Assembly (NCBI RefSeq): GCF_900187615.1
Contig: NZ_FYDO01000019.1
Coordinates: forward strand, 62,001-126,000
Source: Pseudomonas sp. Irchel s3f7
GTDB lineage: Bacteria; Pseudomonadota; Gammaproteobacteria; Pseudomonadales; Pseudomonadaceae
Direction: 5' to 3'
DNA: 64,000 nt
Position numbers and translations under genes: made by a program. A model generated the notes under the pieces. It did not search any database, had not been told where the DNA came from, and was given only the letters and a program-made list of their open reading frames with translations. Below, one piece after another: positions 7,208 through 15,565 of the stretch. Every line of letters starts with the position of its first letter. Within the stretch, counting starts at the first letter, position 1.

Positions 7208-8764
7208 ATGCGTATCAAAGTCCACTGCCAGAACCGCATCGGCATCCTGCGCGACATTCTCAACCTGCTGGTGGAATACGGGGTCAACGTGGCCCGCGGT
7301 GAAGTGGGCGGCGAGCATGGCAACGCCATCTACCTGCATTGCCCGAACCTGATCAACATTCAGTTCCAGGCGCTGCGCCCGAAGTTCGAGTCAATTGCCG
7401 GGGTATTTGGCGTCAAGCGTGTAGGGCTGATGCCCAGCGAGCGTCGGCACATGGAACTCAATGCGCTGCTCGGTGCGCTGGAGTTTCCAGTGCTGTCGAT
7501 CGACATGGGCGGTTCGATCGTCGCGGCCAACCGTGCAGCGGCGCAGCTGTTGGGCGTGCGCGTCGATGAGGTGCCGGGCATTCCACTGTCGCGCTACGCC
7601 GAAGACTTCGACTTGCCGGAACTGGTGCGTGCCAACAAATCGCGGATCAACGGGCTGCGGGTCAAGGTCAAGGGCGACGTGTTTCTGGCCGACATCGCGC
7701 CACTGCAATCAGAGCACGACGACAGCGAAGCCATGGCCGGCGCAGTGCTGACGCTGCACCGTGCCGACCGGGTGGGCGAGCGTATCTACAACGTGCGTAA
7801 GCAGGAATTGCGAGGCTTCGACAGCATCTTTCAAAGTTCGAAAGTAATGGCCGCCGTGGTCCGAGAAGCTAGGCGCATGGCGCCGCTGGATGCGCCGCTG
7901 TTGATCGAGGGCGAAACCGGCACCGGCAAAGAATTGCTGGCGCGGGCCTGCCATCTGGCCAGCCCCCGTGGGCAATCGCCGTTGATGGCGCTCAACTGCG
8001 CCGGCCTGCCCGAGTCGATGGCCGAGACCGAACTGTTTGGCTACGGCCCCGGCGCTTTCGAAGGTGCGCGGGCCGAGGGCAAGCTCGGGCTGCTGGAGCT
8101 GACGGCGGGCGGTACGTTGTTTCTCGACGGCGTCGGGGAAATGAGCCCGCGCTTGCAGGTGAAGTTGCTGCGCTTCCTGCAGGACGGTTGCTTCCGGCGT
8201 GTAGGCAGCGACGAAGAAGTTTATCTGGATGTGCGGGTGATCTGCGCGACCCAGGTCGATTTGTCCGAACTGTGTGCCCGTGGCGAATTCCGTCAGGACC
8301 TGTACCACCGCTTGAACGTGCTGTCGCTGCACATCCCGCCGCTACGCGAATGCCTCGACGGGTTGACGCCTCTGGTGGAGCACTTCCTCGATCAGGCCAG
8401 CCGGCAGATCGGTTGTCCATTGCCAAAACTCGCGCCAGCCGCCATGGAGCGGCTCAGTCACTACCATTGGCCGGGCAACGTCCGGCAACTGGAAAACGTG
8501 TTGTTCCAGGCGGTTTCCCTGTGCGAGGGCGGGACGGTCAAGGCTGAACATATTCGTCTGCCGGATTACGGCGTGCGTCAGCCATTGGGCGATTTCTCGC
8601 TCGAGGGCGGGTTAGACGAAATTGTTGGGCGTTTTGAAAAAGCGGTGCTGGAACGGCTTTATTCGGAACATGCCAGCAGTCGATTACTGGGCAAGCGCCT
8701 GGGTGTTTCTCATACAACGATTGCCAACAAGTTGCGTGAATATGAAATAGGGAAGCTTGCTTAA
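7208..8764 (+). CDS. phhR: Aromatic amino acid regulator PhhR (TyrR-like)
   Basis: A 518-residue activator of phenylalanine/tyrosine catabolism. Domain order: ACT-like ligand-binding domain (about 1-75), PAS (about 80-190), AAA+ domain (about 205-435) and a Fis-type helix-turn-helix ending in SHTTIANKLREYEIGKLA. Walker A is GETGTGKE (235-242). Two sigma54-ATPase signatures are altered: GAFTGA is GAFEGA (282-287), and the Walker B Asp307 is followed by Gly (FLDGVGE) where family members have Glu. This fits TyrR-like action at sigma70 promoters rather than remodelling of sigma54 polymerase; that is inference. Divergent from phhABC. Confidence 0.92.
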   Translation: MRIKVHCQNRIGILRDILNLLVEYGVNVARGEVGGEHGNAIYLHCPNLINIQFQALRPKFESIAGVFGVKRVGLMPSERRHMELNALLGALEFPVLSIDMGGSIVAANRAAAQLLGVRVDEVPGIPLSRYAEDFDLPELVRANKSRINGLRVKVKGDVFLADIAPLQSEHDDSEAMAGAVLTLHRADRVGERIYNVRKQELRGFDSIFQSSKVMAAVVREARRMAPLDAPLLIEGETGTGKELLARACHLASPRGQSPLMALNCAGLPESMAETELFGYGPGAFEGARAEGKLGLLELTAGGTLFLDGVGEMSPRLQVKLLRFLQDGCFRRVGSDEEVYLDVRVICATQVDLSELCARGEFRQDLYHRLNVLSLHIPPLRECLDGLTPLVEHFLDQASRQIGCPLPKLAPAAMERLSHYHWPGNVRQLENVLFQAVSLCEGGTVKAEHIRLPDYGVRQPLGDFSLEGGLDEIVGRFEKAVLERLYSEHASSRLLGKRLGVSHTTIANKLREYEIGKLA

Positions 8765-8795
8765 ATAAGAATACTTATTGAATGCCAATATTTAA

Positions 8796-8827
8796 CCAGC
8801 GCCTTGGTTTCGTATTTAAGGCGCTGG
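8796..8827. terminator. Inverted repeat after phhR, possible terminator
   Basis: CCAGCGCCTT (8796-8805) and AAGGCGCTGG (8818-8827) form a perfect 10-bp stem with a 12-base loop, 32 bases after the phhR stop. There is no T tract after it, so termination is only likely. It also lies just upstream of the Anr-like box. Confidence 0.5.
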
Positions 8828-8838
8828 AACCACCGTTG

Positions 8839-8852
8839 TTGATCCAAATCAT
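8839..8852. promoter_or_regulatory. Anr/Dnr (Fnr-type) box upstream of nap
   Basis: TTGAT-ccaa-ATCAT matches the Fnr/Anr consensus TTGAT-N4-ATCAA at nine of ten defined positions. A class II promoter centred at -41.5 would start near 8887, with TAGGCT (8875-8880) as a weak -10 element. This fits low-oxygen control of napEDABC. Confidence 0.65.
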
Positions 8853-8882
8853 GGAACTTATTGCGTAAGCCAGCTAGGCTCC

Positions 8883-8946
8883 TTTGACAGTTTGACAGTT
8901 TGACAGTTTGACAGTTTGACAGTTTGACAGTTTGACAGTTTGGCAG
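8883..8946 (+). repeat. Eight tandem copies of TTTGACAG in the nap leader
   Basis: Seven exact TTTGACAG octamers (8883-8938) are followed by one variant, TTTGGCAG (8939-8946). The array ends right before the napE ribosome binding site and starts near the transcription start predicted from the Anr box. Each exact unit contains TTGACA, the sigma70 -35 consensus. Such arrays expand and contract by slipped-strand pairing. Confidence 0.95.
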
Positions 8947-8957
8947 GAGCGCTAACC

Positions 8958-9125
8958 ATGCCATCAACGGATGACTCTACCCAGCGGGTTCGTAAAGAAA
9001 CGCGCCTGTTCTATTTCCTGATCATTGTTCTGTTTCCACTGTTATCGGTGGCGATAGTCGGTGGTTACGGTTTTTTTATCTGGTTTCTGCAAATGCTCCT
9101 CGGTCCGCCAGGCCCCCCCAACTGA
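8958..9125 (+). CDS. napE: Periplasmic nitrate reductase accessory protein NapE
   Basis: A 55-residue protein with one transmembrane helix (FYFLIIVLFPLLSVAIVGGY) after a charged N terminus (RVRKETR), the NapE pattern. The start is ATG 8958, preceded by GGAG; an upstream in-frame TTG lies inside the tandem repeat and is unlikely. NapE is the usual first gene of nap operons in proteobacteria; its function is not established. Confidence 0.85.
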   Translation: MPSTDDSTQRVRKETRLFYFLIIVLFPLLSVAIVGGYGFFIWFLQMLLGPPGPPN

Positions 9126-9162
9126 TCGACATCCATCTCTAACTCAGCAGGGAGTACGGGTC

Positions 9163-9429
9163 GTGGAAAAGACGCTGCACATTGCCAGTCTGGTAGTACA
9201 TGCCCGTCCCGCCTTGTTCGAGGCGGTCAAAGCCAACCTGCGGTTGCTCACGGGCGTTGAACTTCATCAGGAAAGCCCCGCCGGCAAGTTAGTGGTTGTG
9301 CTGGAAACCGATCACGAAAGCCAGATTCTTCAGCGAATCGATCAGATCAATCGCTTGCCAGGCGTGCTCAATGCCGCCCTGGTTTATCACGAGATTCTCG
9401 ATGTGACGGGAGAAAGCACATGCCTATGA
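9163..9429 (+). CDS. napD: NapA maturation chaperone NapD
   Basis: An 88-residue cytoplasmic chaperone that binds the Tat signal peptide of NapA and prevents premature export. The start is GTG 9163 (VEKTLHIASLVVHARP), with GGGAG eight bases upstream; the longer upstream frame overlaps napE and has no signal. The ferredoxin-like fold family shows the LPGVLNAALVYHE pattern. It overlaps napA by ten bases. Confidence 0.9.
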   Translation: MEKTLHIASLVVHARPALFEAVKANLRLLTGVELHQESPAGKLVVVLETDHESQILQRIDQINRLPGVLNAALVYHEILDVTGESTCL

Positions 9430-11924
9430 CTCGGCGAGAGTTTGTCAAAGCCCAAGCGGCCGGAATCGCGGCAGCGGCTGCGGGTCTCCCGGTGTTTACC
9501 TCGGCCAGTAACCTGATTACCGAACAAGACATGGTTTCCCTGAACTGGAACAAGGCGCCCTGTCGTTTTTGCGGTACCGGTTGCAGCGTCATGGTGGCGA
9601 CCAAGGACAACAAGGTGGTGGCAACTCACGGCGATGTAAAAGCCGAGGTCAACCGCGGGTTGAACTGTGTCAAAGGCTACTTTTTATCCAAGATCATGTA
9701 CGGCGTTGATCGTCTGACGCAGCCGCTGTTGCGCATGACCAATGGGCAATATGACAAACAAGGCGAGTTTCATCCGGTGTCCTGGGAACAGGCATTCGAT
9801 GTCATGGAGTTGAAGTACAAAGAGGCGCTGAAGAACAAGGGCGGGGAATCCGTCGCCATGTTCGGCTCCGGGCAGTGGACGATCTGGGAAGGGTACGCGG
9901 CCAACAAATTGATGAAAGCGGGATTCCGCTCGAACAACATCGACCCCAATGCACGCCATTGCATGGCATCGGCGGTCATGGGGTTCATGCGCACGTTCGG
10001 TATCGACGAGCCGATGGGCTGTTACGACGATATCGAAGTCACCGATGCGTTCGTCCTGTGGGGTTCAAACATGGCGGAAATGCACCCGATTCTTTGGAGT
10101 CGGGTGACTGATCGCCGTTTAAGCCAGCCGGATGTGAAAGTGGCCGTGCTCTCCACGTTTGAACATCGCAGTTTTGAACTGGCTGACATTCCGATGGTGT
10201 TCAAGCCACAGACTGACTTGCTGATTCTCAACTACATCGCCAACCACATCATTGAAAGCGGTTCGGTCAACAAAGACTTCGTCAGCAAACACACCAAGTT
10301 CGCCAAAGGCACCGATGACATCGGCTACGGTTTGCGTTCCGACAATCCGCTGGAGATGAAGGCCAAGAATGCCGACAAGGCGAATACCTGGACCGACATC
10401 GACTTCGAGCAGTTCGCCGCGTTCGTCAAACCCTACACCCTGGAGCGCACCGCGAAGGAAACCGGGGTGCCGGCCGAGCGCCTCAAGGCATTGGCCGAGC
10501 TGTACGCCGACCCCAAGCGCAAGGTGGTTTCGTTCTGGACCATGGGCTTCAACCAGCACACCCGAGGTGTGTGGGCCAACAACCTGATCTACAACATCCA
10601 CCTGCTGACCGGGAAAATCAGCGAGCCGGGCAACAGTCCGTTCTCCCTGACGGGCCAGCCTTCGGCCTGCGGTACGGCGCGAGAAGTGGGCACGTTCTCC
10701 CATCGCTTGCCGGCCGACCTGGTGGTGACCAATCCGAAGCACCGCGCCACCGCAGAAAAAATCTGGAAACTGCCGGCGGGAACCATCAAGGAAAAGGTCG
10801 GGTTCCACGCCGTGCAGCAGAGCCGCATGCTCAAGGACGGCGTGCTCAATGTGTATTGGACGATGGCCAGCAACAACATGCAGGCCGGGCCCAACATCAT
10901 GCAGGAAGTGTTGCCGGGGTGGCGCAATCCCGAGAACTTCGTGGTGGTGTCGGATGTGTATCCCACCGTCTCGGCGCAGGCCGCGGATCTGATTTTGCCC
11001 ACGGCGATGTGGGTCGAGAAAGAGGGCGCTTACGGCAACGCGGAGCGGCGTACGCAGTTCTGGCATCAACTGGTTTCGGCGCCGGGAGATGCCAAGTCGG
11101 ACCTCTGGCAATTGGTCGAATTTTCCAAGCGTTTTACAACCGACGAAGTCTGGCCGGCGGAACTGTTGGAGAGTTCACCGCAGTACAAGGGCAAGACCCT
11201 GTATGAGGTGCTGTTCAAGAATGGTCAGGTCGATCAATTCCCCGCTGATCAACTGGCTGAGGGCTATCAGAACGACGAGGCCAAGGCTTTCGGTTTCTAC
11301 CTGCAAAAAGGCCTGTTCGAAGAATATGCCCAGTTCGGCCGTGGACATGGTCATGACCTGGCGCCCTTTGATCGTTATCACTCCGAGCGCGGTTTGCGCT
11401 GGCCCGTCGTCGAAGGCAAGGAAACGCTGTGGCGCTTTCGCGAGGGTTATGACCCCTATGTCGAGAAGGGCAGTGGCGTGCAGTTCTACGGCTATCCCGA
11501 CAAGAAAGCGATCATCTTCGCGCTGCCTTACGAGCCGCCTGCGGAAGCCCCGGACGCGGACTTCCCGTTCTGGTTGAGTACCGGGCGGGTGCTTGAGCAT
11601 TGGCACACGGGGACCATGACCCAGCGTGTCGAAGAACTCTATAAAGCAGTGCCCGATGCGCTGGTCTACATGCACCCGGCCGATGCCAAGGCGTTGAATG
11701 CGCGGCGTGGCAGCGAAGTGAAACTCATCAGCCGACGCGGCGAGATGCGTGCCCGGATTGAAACCCGAGGGCGCAACAAACCGCCTCAAGGTTTGGTGTT
11801 CGTGCCGTTTTTCGATGCCAACAGGCTGATCAACAAAGTCACGCTGGATGCGACGGACCCCATCTCCAAGCAGACCGATTACAAAAAATGCGCGATCAGG
11901 ATTGAGTTGATCAAGACGGCATAA
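9420..11924 (+). CDS. napA: Periplasmic nitrate reductase catalytic subunit NapA
   Basis: An 834-residue molybdoenzyme reducing nitrate to nitrite in the periplasm. It begins with a twin-arginine signal (TRREFVK, residues 4-10). The 4Fe-4S cysteines are C48, C51, C55 and C83 (CRFCGTGC, LNCVKG). C181 in NARHCMASAVMG is the likely Mo ligand of the bis-MGD cofactor. Length matches NapA of other proteobacteria. GGGAG precedes ATG 9420; a second ATG at 9426 would keep the Tat motif. The operon supplies chaperone (NapD) and electron donors (NapB, NapC). Confidence 0.97.
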   Translation: MPMTRREFVKAQAAGIAAAAAGLPVFTSASNLITEQDMVSLNWNKAPCRFCGTGCSVMVATKDNKVVATHGDVKAEVNRGLNCVKGYFLSKIMYGVDRLTQPLLRMTNGQYDKQGEFHPVSWEQAFDVMELKYKEALKNKGGESVAMFGSGQWTIWEGYAANKLMKAGFRSNNIDPNARHCMASAVMGFMRTFGIDEPMGCYDDIEVTDAFVLWGSNMAEMHPILWSRVTDRRLSQPDVKVAVLSTFEHRSFELADIPMVFKPQTDLLILNYIANHIIESGSVNKDFVSKHTKFAKGTDDIGYGLRSDNPLEMKAKNADKANTWTDIDFEQFAAFVKPYTLERTAKETGVPAERLKALAELYADPKRKVVSFWTMGFNQHTRGVWANNLIYNIHLLTGKISEPGNSPFSLTGQPSACGTAREVGTFSHRLPADLVVTNPKHRATAEKIWKLPAGTIKEKVGFHAVQQSRMLKDGVLNVYWTMASNNMQAGPNIMQEVLPGWRNPENFVVVSDVYPTVSAQAADLILPTAMWVEKEGAYGNAERRTQFWHQLVSAPGDAKSDLWQLVEFSKRFTTDEVWPAELLESSPQYKGKTLYEVLFKNGQVDQFPADQLAEGYQNDEAKAFGFYLQKGLFEEYAQFGRGHGHDLAPFDRYHSERGLRWPVVEGKETLWRFREGYDPYVEKGSGVQFYGYPDKKAIIFALPYEPPAEAPDADFPFWLSTGRVLEHWHTGTMTQRVEELYKAVPDALVYMHPADAKALNARRGSEVKLISRRGEMRARIETRGRNKPPQGLVFVPFFDANRLINKVTLDATDPISKQTDYKKCAIRIELIKTA

Positions 11925-11935
11925 GGAGCGCTTTC

Positions 11936-12427
11936 ATGAATTATCGTTCGCTGTCCCTGCTTGCCGCTCTGCTGGTGTGGGTGCCCTTGGCATTTGCGGC
12001 AGAGCCCGGTTACCCACTGGATGCGCCTGCACCGGATGGTCGTCGGGTCGGCGGGACCTTGACTCAGGAGCTGCCCGCTCCACCCATCGCGGAAGACGAG
12101 AACAAGGACCTCAAGCGTGAACGTAATTATCCCGAGCAACCGCCGACCATTCCCCACAGCATTCGCGGGTATGGCATCGACATGAACAGCAACAAGTGCC
12201 TGACCTGCCACAGTCGCGGCAACAGTGCGCGCACCCAGGCGCCGATGATCAGCATCACGCACTACATGGACCGTGACGGCCAGGCGTTGGCGGCGGTGTC
12301 GCCGCGCCGGTACTTCTGCAACCAGTGTCATGTGCCGCAGAAAGATGTGAAGCCACTGGTGAACAACAGCTTCAAGAACATCGATCAGGTGTTGCAAGAC
12401 GAAATCAACCGTCAGCCGAAACCTTGA
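11936..12427 (+). CDS. napB: Periplasmic nitrate reductase di-haem subunit NapB
   Basis: A 163-residue exported c-type cytochrome passing electrons from NapC to NapA. It has a Sec signal peptide (hydrophobic 6-20, cleavage near AFAAEP) and two haem motifs, CLTCH (88-92) and CNQCH (128-132). It starts 11 bases after napA, with AAGGAG before the ATG. Confidence 0.95.
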   Translation: MNYRSLSLLAALLVWVPLAFAAEPGYPLDAPAPDGRRVGGTLTQELPAPPIAEDENKDLKRERNYPEQPPTIPHSIRGYGIDMNSNKCLTCHSRGNSARTQAPMISITHYMDRDGQALAAVSPRRYFCNQCHVPQKDVKPLVNNSFKNIDQVLQDEINRQPKP

Positions 12428-12436
12428 GGAGAGGCC

Positions 12437-13033
12437 ATGAAATCTTTGCTTGCCTTGCTCAAGGATTATTGGAGCGTACTGCGTCGGCCCAGCGTGCATT
12501 ACAGCCTGGGCTTTCTGACGCTCGGCGGGTTTATCGCCGGGGTGATTTTCTGGGGTGGGTTCAACACCGCGCTGGAAGCGACCAACACCGAGAAGTTCTG
12601 CACGTCCTGCCATGAAATGCGCGACAACGTGTTTGTCGAATTGCAGGAAACCATTCACTACTCCAACCGCTCGGGCGTACGCGCCACGTGCCCGGACTGC
12701 CACGTCCCCCACGAGTGGACGCACAAGATCGCACGCAAGATGCAGGCTTCCAAGGAAGTCTGGGGCAAGCTGTTCGGAACGATCAGCACCCGGGACAAGT
12801 TCCTGGGCATGCGCCGGGAGCTGGCCGAACACGAGTGGGCGCGGCTCAAGGCCAACGATTCCCGAGAGTGTCGCAACTGTCACAACTTCGAGTTCATGGA
12901 CTTCACCCGCCAGGGCAAGCGCGCCGCCAATATGCACTCCACTTCATTGGCCAGCGGCCAGGCGACCTGCATCGACTGCCATAAAGGCATTGCCCACAAA
13001 CTGCCCGACATGAGCGGTGTGAAAGGCTGGTAG
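12437..13033 (+). CDS. napC: Membrane tetrahaem quinol dehydrogenase NapC
   Basis: A 198-residue NapC/NirT-family cytochrome that oxidises membrane quinol and feeds NapB. One N-terminal membrane anchor (about 22-42) precedes four CxxCH motifs at 55-59, 85-89, 145-149 and 178-182. It is the last gene of napEDABC; no napF, napG or napH is present, so quinol oxidation depends on NapC. GGAGAGG precedes the ATG. Confidence 0.95.
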   Translation: MKSLLALLKDYWSVLRRPSVHYSLGFLTLGGFIAGVIFWGGFNTALEATNTEKFCTSCHEMRDNVFVELQETIHYSNRSGVRATCPDCHVPHEWTHKIARKMQASKEVWGKLFGTISTRDKFLGMRRELAEHEWARLKANDSRECRNCHNFEFMDFTRQGKRAANMHSTSLASGQATCIDCHKGIAHKLPDMSGVKGW

Positions 13034-13119
13034 CCGGGTTTTCCCGGCGTTGCCGCCAAGCGGCATAAGCGCGCCGGTTTTTCGTCTTCGATACATTGTT
13101 CAATTCCCCTCTGATGAGC

Positions 13120-13149
13120 CTCAAGCCCCGTGTTTAAAGGGGGTTTGAG
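13120..13149. repeat. 10-bp inverted repeat between napC and flgF
   Basis: CTCAAGCCCC (13120-13129) pairs with GGGGTTTGAG (13140-13149) with one G-T pair. It ends 15 bases before the sigma54-type promoter of flgF. There is no T tract; it could be a nap terminator or part of the flgF regulatory region. Confidence 0.45.
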
Positions 13150-13163
13150 CCGCTGCGCGCAAG

Positions 13164-13180
13164 TTGGTCTGCAAATTGCT
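13164..13180 (+). promoter_or_regulatory. Sigma54-type promoter upstream of flgF
   Basis: TTGGTCTGCAAATTGCT has GG and GC spaced by ten bases and fits TGGCACG-N4-TTGCW. It lies 57 bases before the flgF start. FleQ/FleR-RpoN control of rod-ring genes is known in P. aeruginosa. Confidence 0.65.
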
Positions 13181-13236
13181 ACAACCAGCGCAACACAGCG
13201 GTGGGCGGCAACCGTCCGGCATGCAGAGGAAAGATT

Positions 13237-13977
13237 GTGGACAAGTACCTTTATGTGGCAATGACCGGCGCCAGCCAGAATGCACTGGCGCAAAAGGCGC
13301 ATGCCAACAACCTCGCGAACATCTCCACCAACGGCTTCCAGAAAGACCTGGAACAGGCGCGTTCGATGCCGGTGTTCGGTGACAGCTTTCCGGCGCGTGC
13401 GTTTGCCTTGTCCGAACGCCCGGCCACCGATTTCTCCCCTGGTTCGCTGGTAGAAACCGGCCGCGACCTCGACGTTGCCGTGCAAGGCGATGGCTGGATT
13501 GCCGTACAGAATCCTGACGGCGGCGAAAGCTACGTGCGCACCGGCAGCCTGAACATTGACGCGCTGGGCGTGCTGCGTGCCGGCAACGGCATGCCGGTGA
13601 TGGGCAATGGCGGGCCGATTGCCGTGCCGCCCGAGCAGCAGATCGAAGTGGGCGAGGACGGCACCATCAGTATTCGCGCGATGGGCGAAGGTCCTCGCGT
13701 GATGGCCGAAGTCGACCGCATCAAGCTGGTCAATCCGGACTTCAAGAACATGACCAAAGGCCTGGACGGTTCGATCCACACCAGGGACGGGCAGCCGGCG
13801 CAAGCCGATGCCAACGTCAAACTGGTGTCCGGGTTCCTCGAATCGAGCAACGTCAATGCCGTGGAAGAGATGACCTCGGTGCTGGCGCTGGCCAAGCAGT
13901 TCGAACTGCACATCAAGATGATGAACACCGCCAAAGACGATGACCAGGCCATGGCTCGGGTCTTGCAGATCAGCTAA
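13237..13977 (+). CDS. flgF: Flagellar proximal rod protein FlgF
   Basis: A 246-residue rod subunit, exported by the flagellar type III system. The start is GTG 13237 (VDKYLYVAMTGASQN), with AGAGGA six bases upstream. The flagellar rod signature ANNLANISTNGFQKD is near the N terminus, and the C-terminal helix SNVNAVEEMTSVLALAKQFE fits FlgF/FlgG. First gene of flgFGHIJKL here; flgBCDE are not upstream, where the nap operon lies instead. Confidence 0.96.
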   Translation: MDKYLYVAMTGASQNALAQKAHANNLANISTNGFQKDLEQARSMPVFGDSFPARAFALSERPATDFSPGSLVETGRDLDVAVQGDGWIAVQNPDGGESYVRTGSLNIDALGVLRAGNGMPVMGNGGPIAVPPEQQIEVGEDGTISIRAMGEGPRVMAEVDRIKLVNPDFKNMTKGLDGSIHTRDGQPAQADANVKLVSGFLESSNVNAVEEMTSVLALAKQFELHIKMMNTAKDDDQAMARVLQIS

Positions 13978-14022
13978 TTACCAGAACGTCGCGCCGTAAA
14001 ACAGGCGCACGAGGAGAATCGA

Positions 14023-14808
14023 ATGCTTCCGGCTCTATGGGTTGCCAAAACAGGTCTGTCCGCCCAGGACACCAACCTGACTACCATTTCCAACAACCTG
14101 GCCAACGTGTCGACCACGGGTTTCAAACGTGACCGCGCCGAGTTCCAGGACTTGCTCTACCAGATCAAGCGTCAGCCTGGCGCCCAGTCGACCCAGGACA
14201 GCGAACTGCCGTCGGGTCTGCAACTGGGTACTGGTGTGCGTATCGTCGGCACCCAGAAAAACTTCACCGCCGGCAGCCTGCAAACCACCGAGCAGCCGCT
14301 GGACATGGCCATCGACGGCCGTGGTTTCTTCCAGATCCTGCAACCGGACGGCACCACGTCCTACACCCGTGACGGCACGTTCCACCTGGACTCCAACGGC
14401 CAGATCGTCAACGCCAGTGGTTTTGCCCTGGAGCCGGCGATTGTCATTCCGAACGATGCCCAGACCTTCACGGTCGGCCGTGACGGCACCGTGTCCGTCA
14501 CCGTGCCTGGCAACGCTGCGTCCCAGGTGATCGGCAACCTGCAAACCGCCGACTTCATCAACCCGGCCGGCCTGCAGGCGGTGGGTAACAACCTGTTCCT
14601 GGAAACCGCCGCCAGTGGTGCGCCGCAAGTCGGCACCCCGGGCCTGGCCGGTTTCGGTACCACGCTGCAGAACACCCTGGAAACGTCCAACGTCAGCACC
14701 GTTGAAGAGATGGTCAACATGATCACCACTCAACGTGCCTACGAGATGAACTCCAAGGTGATCTCCACCGCCGACCAGATGCTCTCGTTCGTAACGCAGA
14801 ATCTGTAA
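14023..14808 (+). CDS. flgG: Flagellar distal rod protein FlgG
   Basis: A 261-residue distal rod subunit. N-terminal SNNLANVSTTGFKRDRAEF and the C-terminal NVSTVEEMVNMITTQRAYE are the typical FlgG coiled-coil ends. GAGGAG precedes ATG 14023. It follows flgF by 45 bases in the same operon. Confidence 0.97.
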   Translation: MLPALWVAKTGLSAQDTNLTTISNNLANVSTTGFKRDRAEFQDLLYQIKRQPGAQSTQDSELPSGLQLGTGVRIVGTQKNFTAGSLQTTEQPLDMAIDGRGFFQILQPDGTTSYTRDGTFHLDSNGQIVNASGFALEPAIVIPNDAQTFTVGRDGTVSVTVPGNAASQVIGNLQTADFINPAGLQAVGNNLFLETAASGAPQVGTPGLAGFGTTLQNTLETSNVSTVEEMVNMITTQRAYEMNSKVISTADQMLSFVTQNL

Positions 14809-14860
14809 TCAAGTCTATGAGGCGGCCATGAGGTCGCCTGCAACACCGTGAGGTAGGGTC

Positions 14861-15556
14861 ATGAATCGCTATGCATTTGTTCTGGCACTGAGTGGGATCA
14901 CCGCGCTCGCAGGCTGCGTGCCTGTGCCGCCCAAGCCCAATGACCCTTATTACGCTCCGGTGTTGCCGCGCACGCCGTTGCCGTCTGCGGCGAACAATGG
15001 CTCGATCTATCAGGCCGGTTTTGAACAGAACCTGTACAGCGACCGCAAGGCGTACCGGGTGGGCGACATCATCACCATTACGCTGAACGAAAAAACCCAG
15101 GCCAGCAAAAACGCCAACTCGCAGATCGGCAAGAACAGCAAGGCCGATATCGGCCTGACCTCGTTCTTTGGCGGTGGCTTGAGCACCAACGATCCAATCG
15201 GCAGCGGCGACCTGAGCCTCGACGTCGGCTACAGCGGCGAACGCGCAACCAAGGGCGACAGCAAGGCCGCGCAGGGCAACACCCTGACCGGTTCGATCAC
15301 CGTGACCGTGGCCGATGTGTTGCCCAACGGCATCATCGCCGTACGCGGCGAGAAGTGGATGACGCTCAACACTGGCGACGAACTGGTGCGGATTGCCGGT
15401 CTCGTTCGTGCCGATGACATCGCCACCGACAACACCGTGTCGTCGACCCGTGTCGCCGATGCGCGCATCACCTATTCGGGTACCGGTTCGTTTGCCGATG
15501 CGAGTCAGCCAGGCTGGTTCGACCGTTTCTTCCTCAGCCCGCTGTTCCCTTTCTAG
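14861..15556 (+). CDS. flgH: Flagellar L-ring lipoprotein FlgH
   Basis: A 231-residue outer-membrane L-ring subunit. It has a lipoprotein signal peptide with lipobox LAGC and acylated C19, followed by the FlgH segment SIYQAGFEQNLYSDRKAYRV. Its TAG stop is directly followed by the flgI start region, so translation is coupled. Confidence 0.97.
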   Translation: MNRYAFVLALSGITALAGCVPVPPKPNDPYYAPVLPRTPLPSAANNGSIYQAGFEQNLYSDRKAYRVGDIITITLNEKTQASKNANSQIGKNSKADIGLTSFFGGGLSTNDPIGSGDLSLDVGYSGERATKGDSKAAQGNTLTGSITVTVADVLPNGIIAVRGEKWMTLNTGDELVRIAGLVRADDIATDNTVSSTRVADARITYSGTGSFADASQPGWFDRFFLSPLFPF

Positions 15557-15565
15557 GTGGCTACG

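Noticed and set aside
8883..8946. Tandem array considered as CRISPR
   Set aside because: Units are 8 bases and directly abut; there are no spacers and no cas genes.
8761..8967. 68-codon minus-strand ORF with repeated NCQTVKLS units
   Set aside because: It is the translation of the TTTGACAG array in the reverse frame, with no ribosome binding site.
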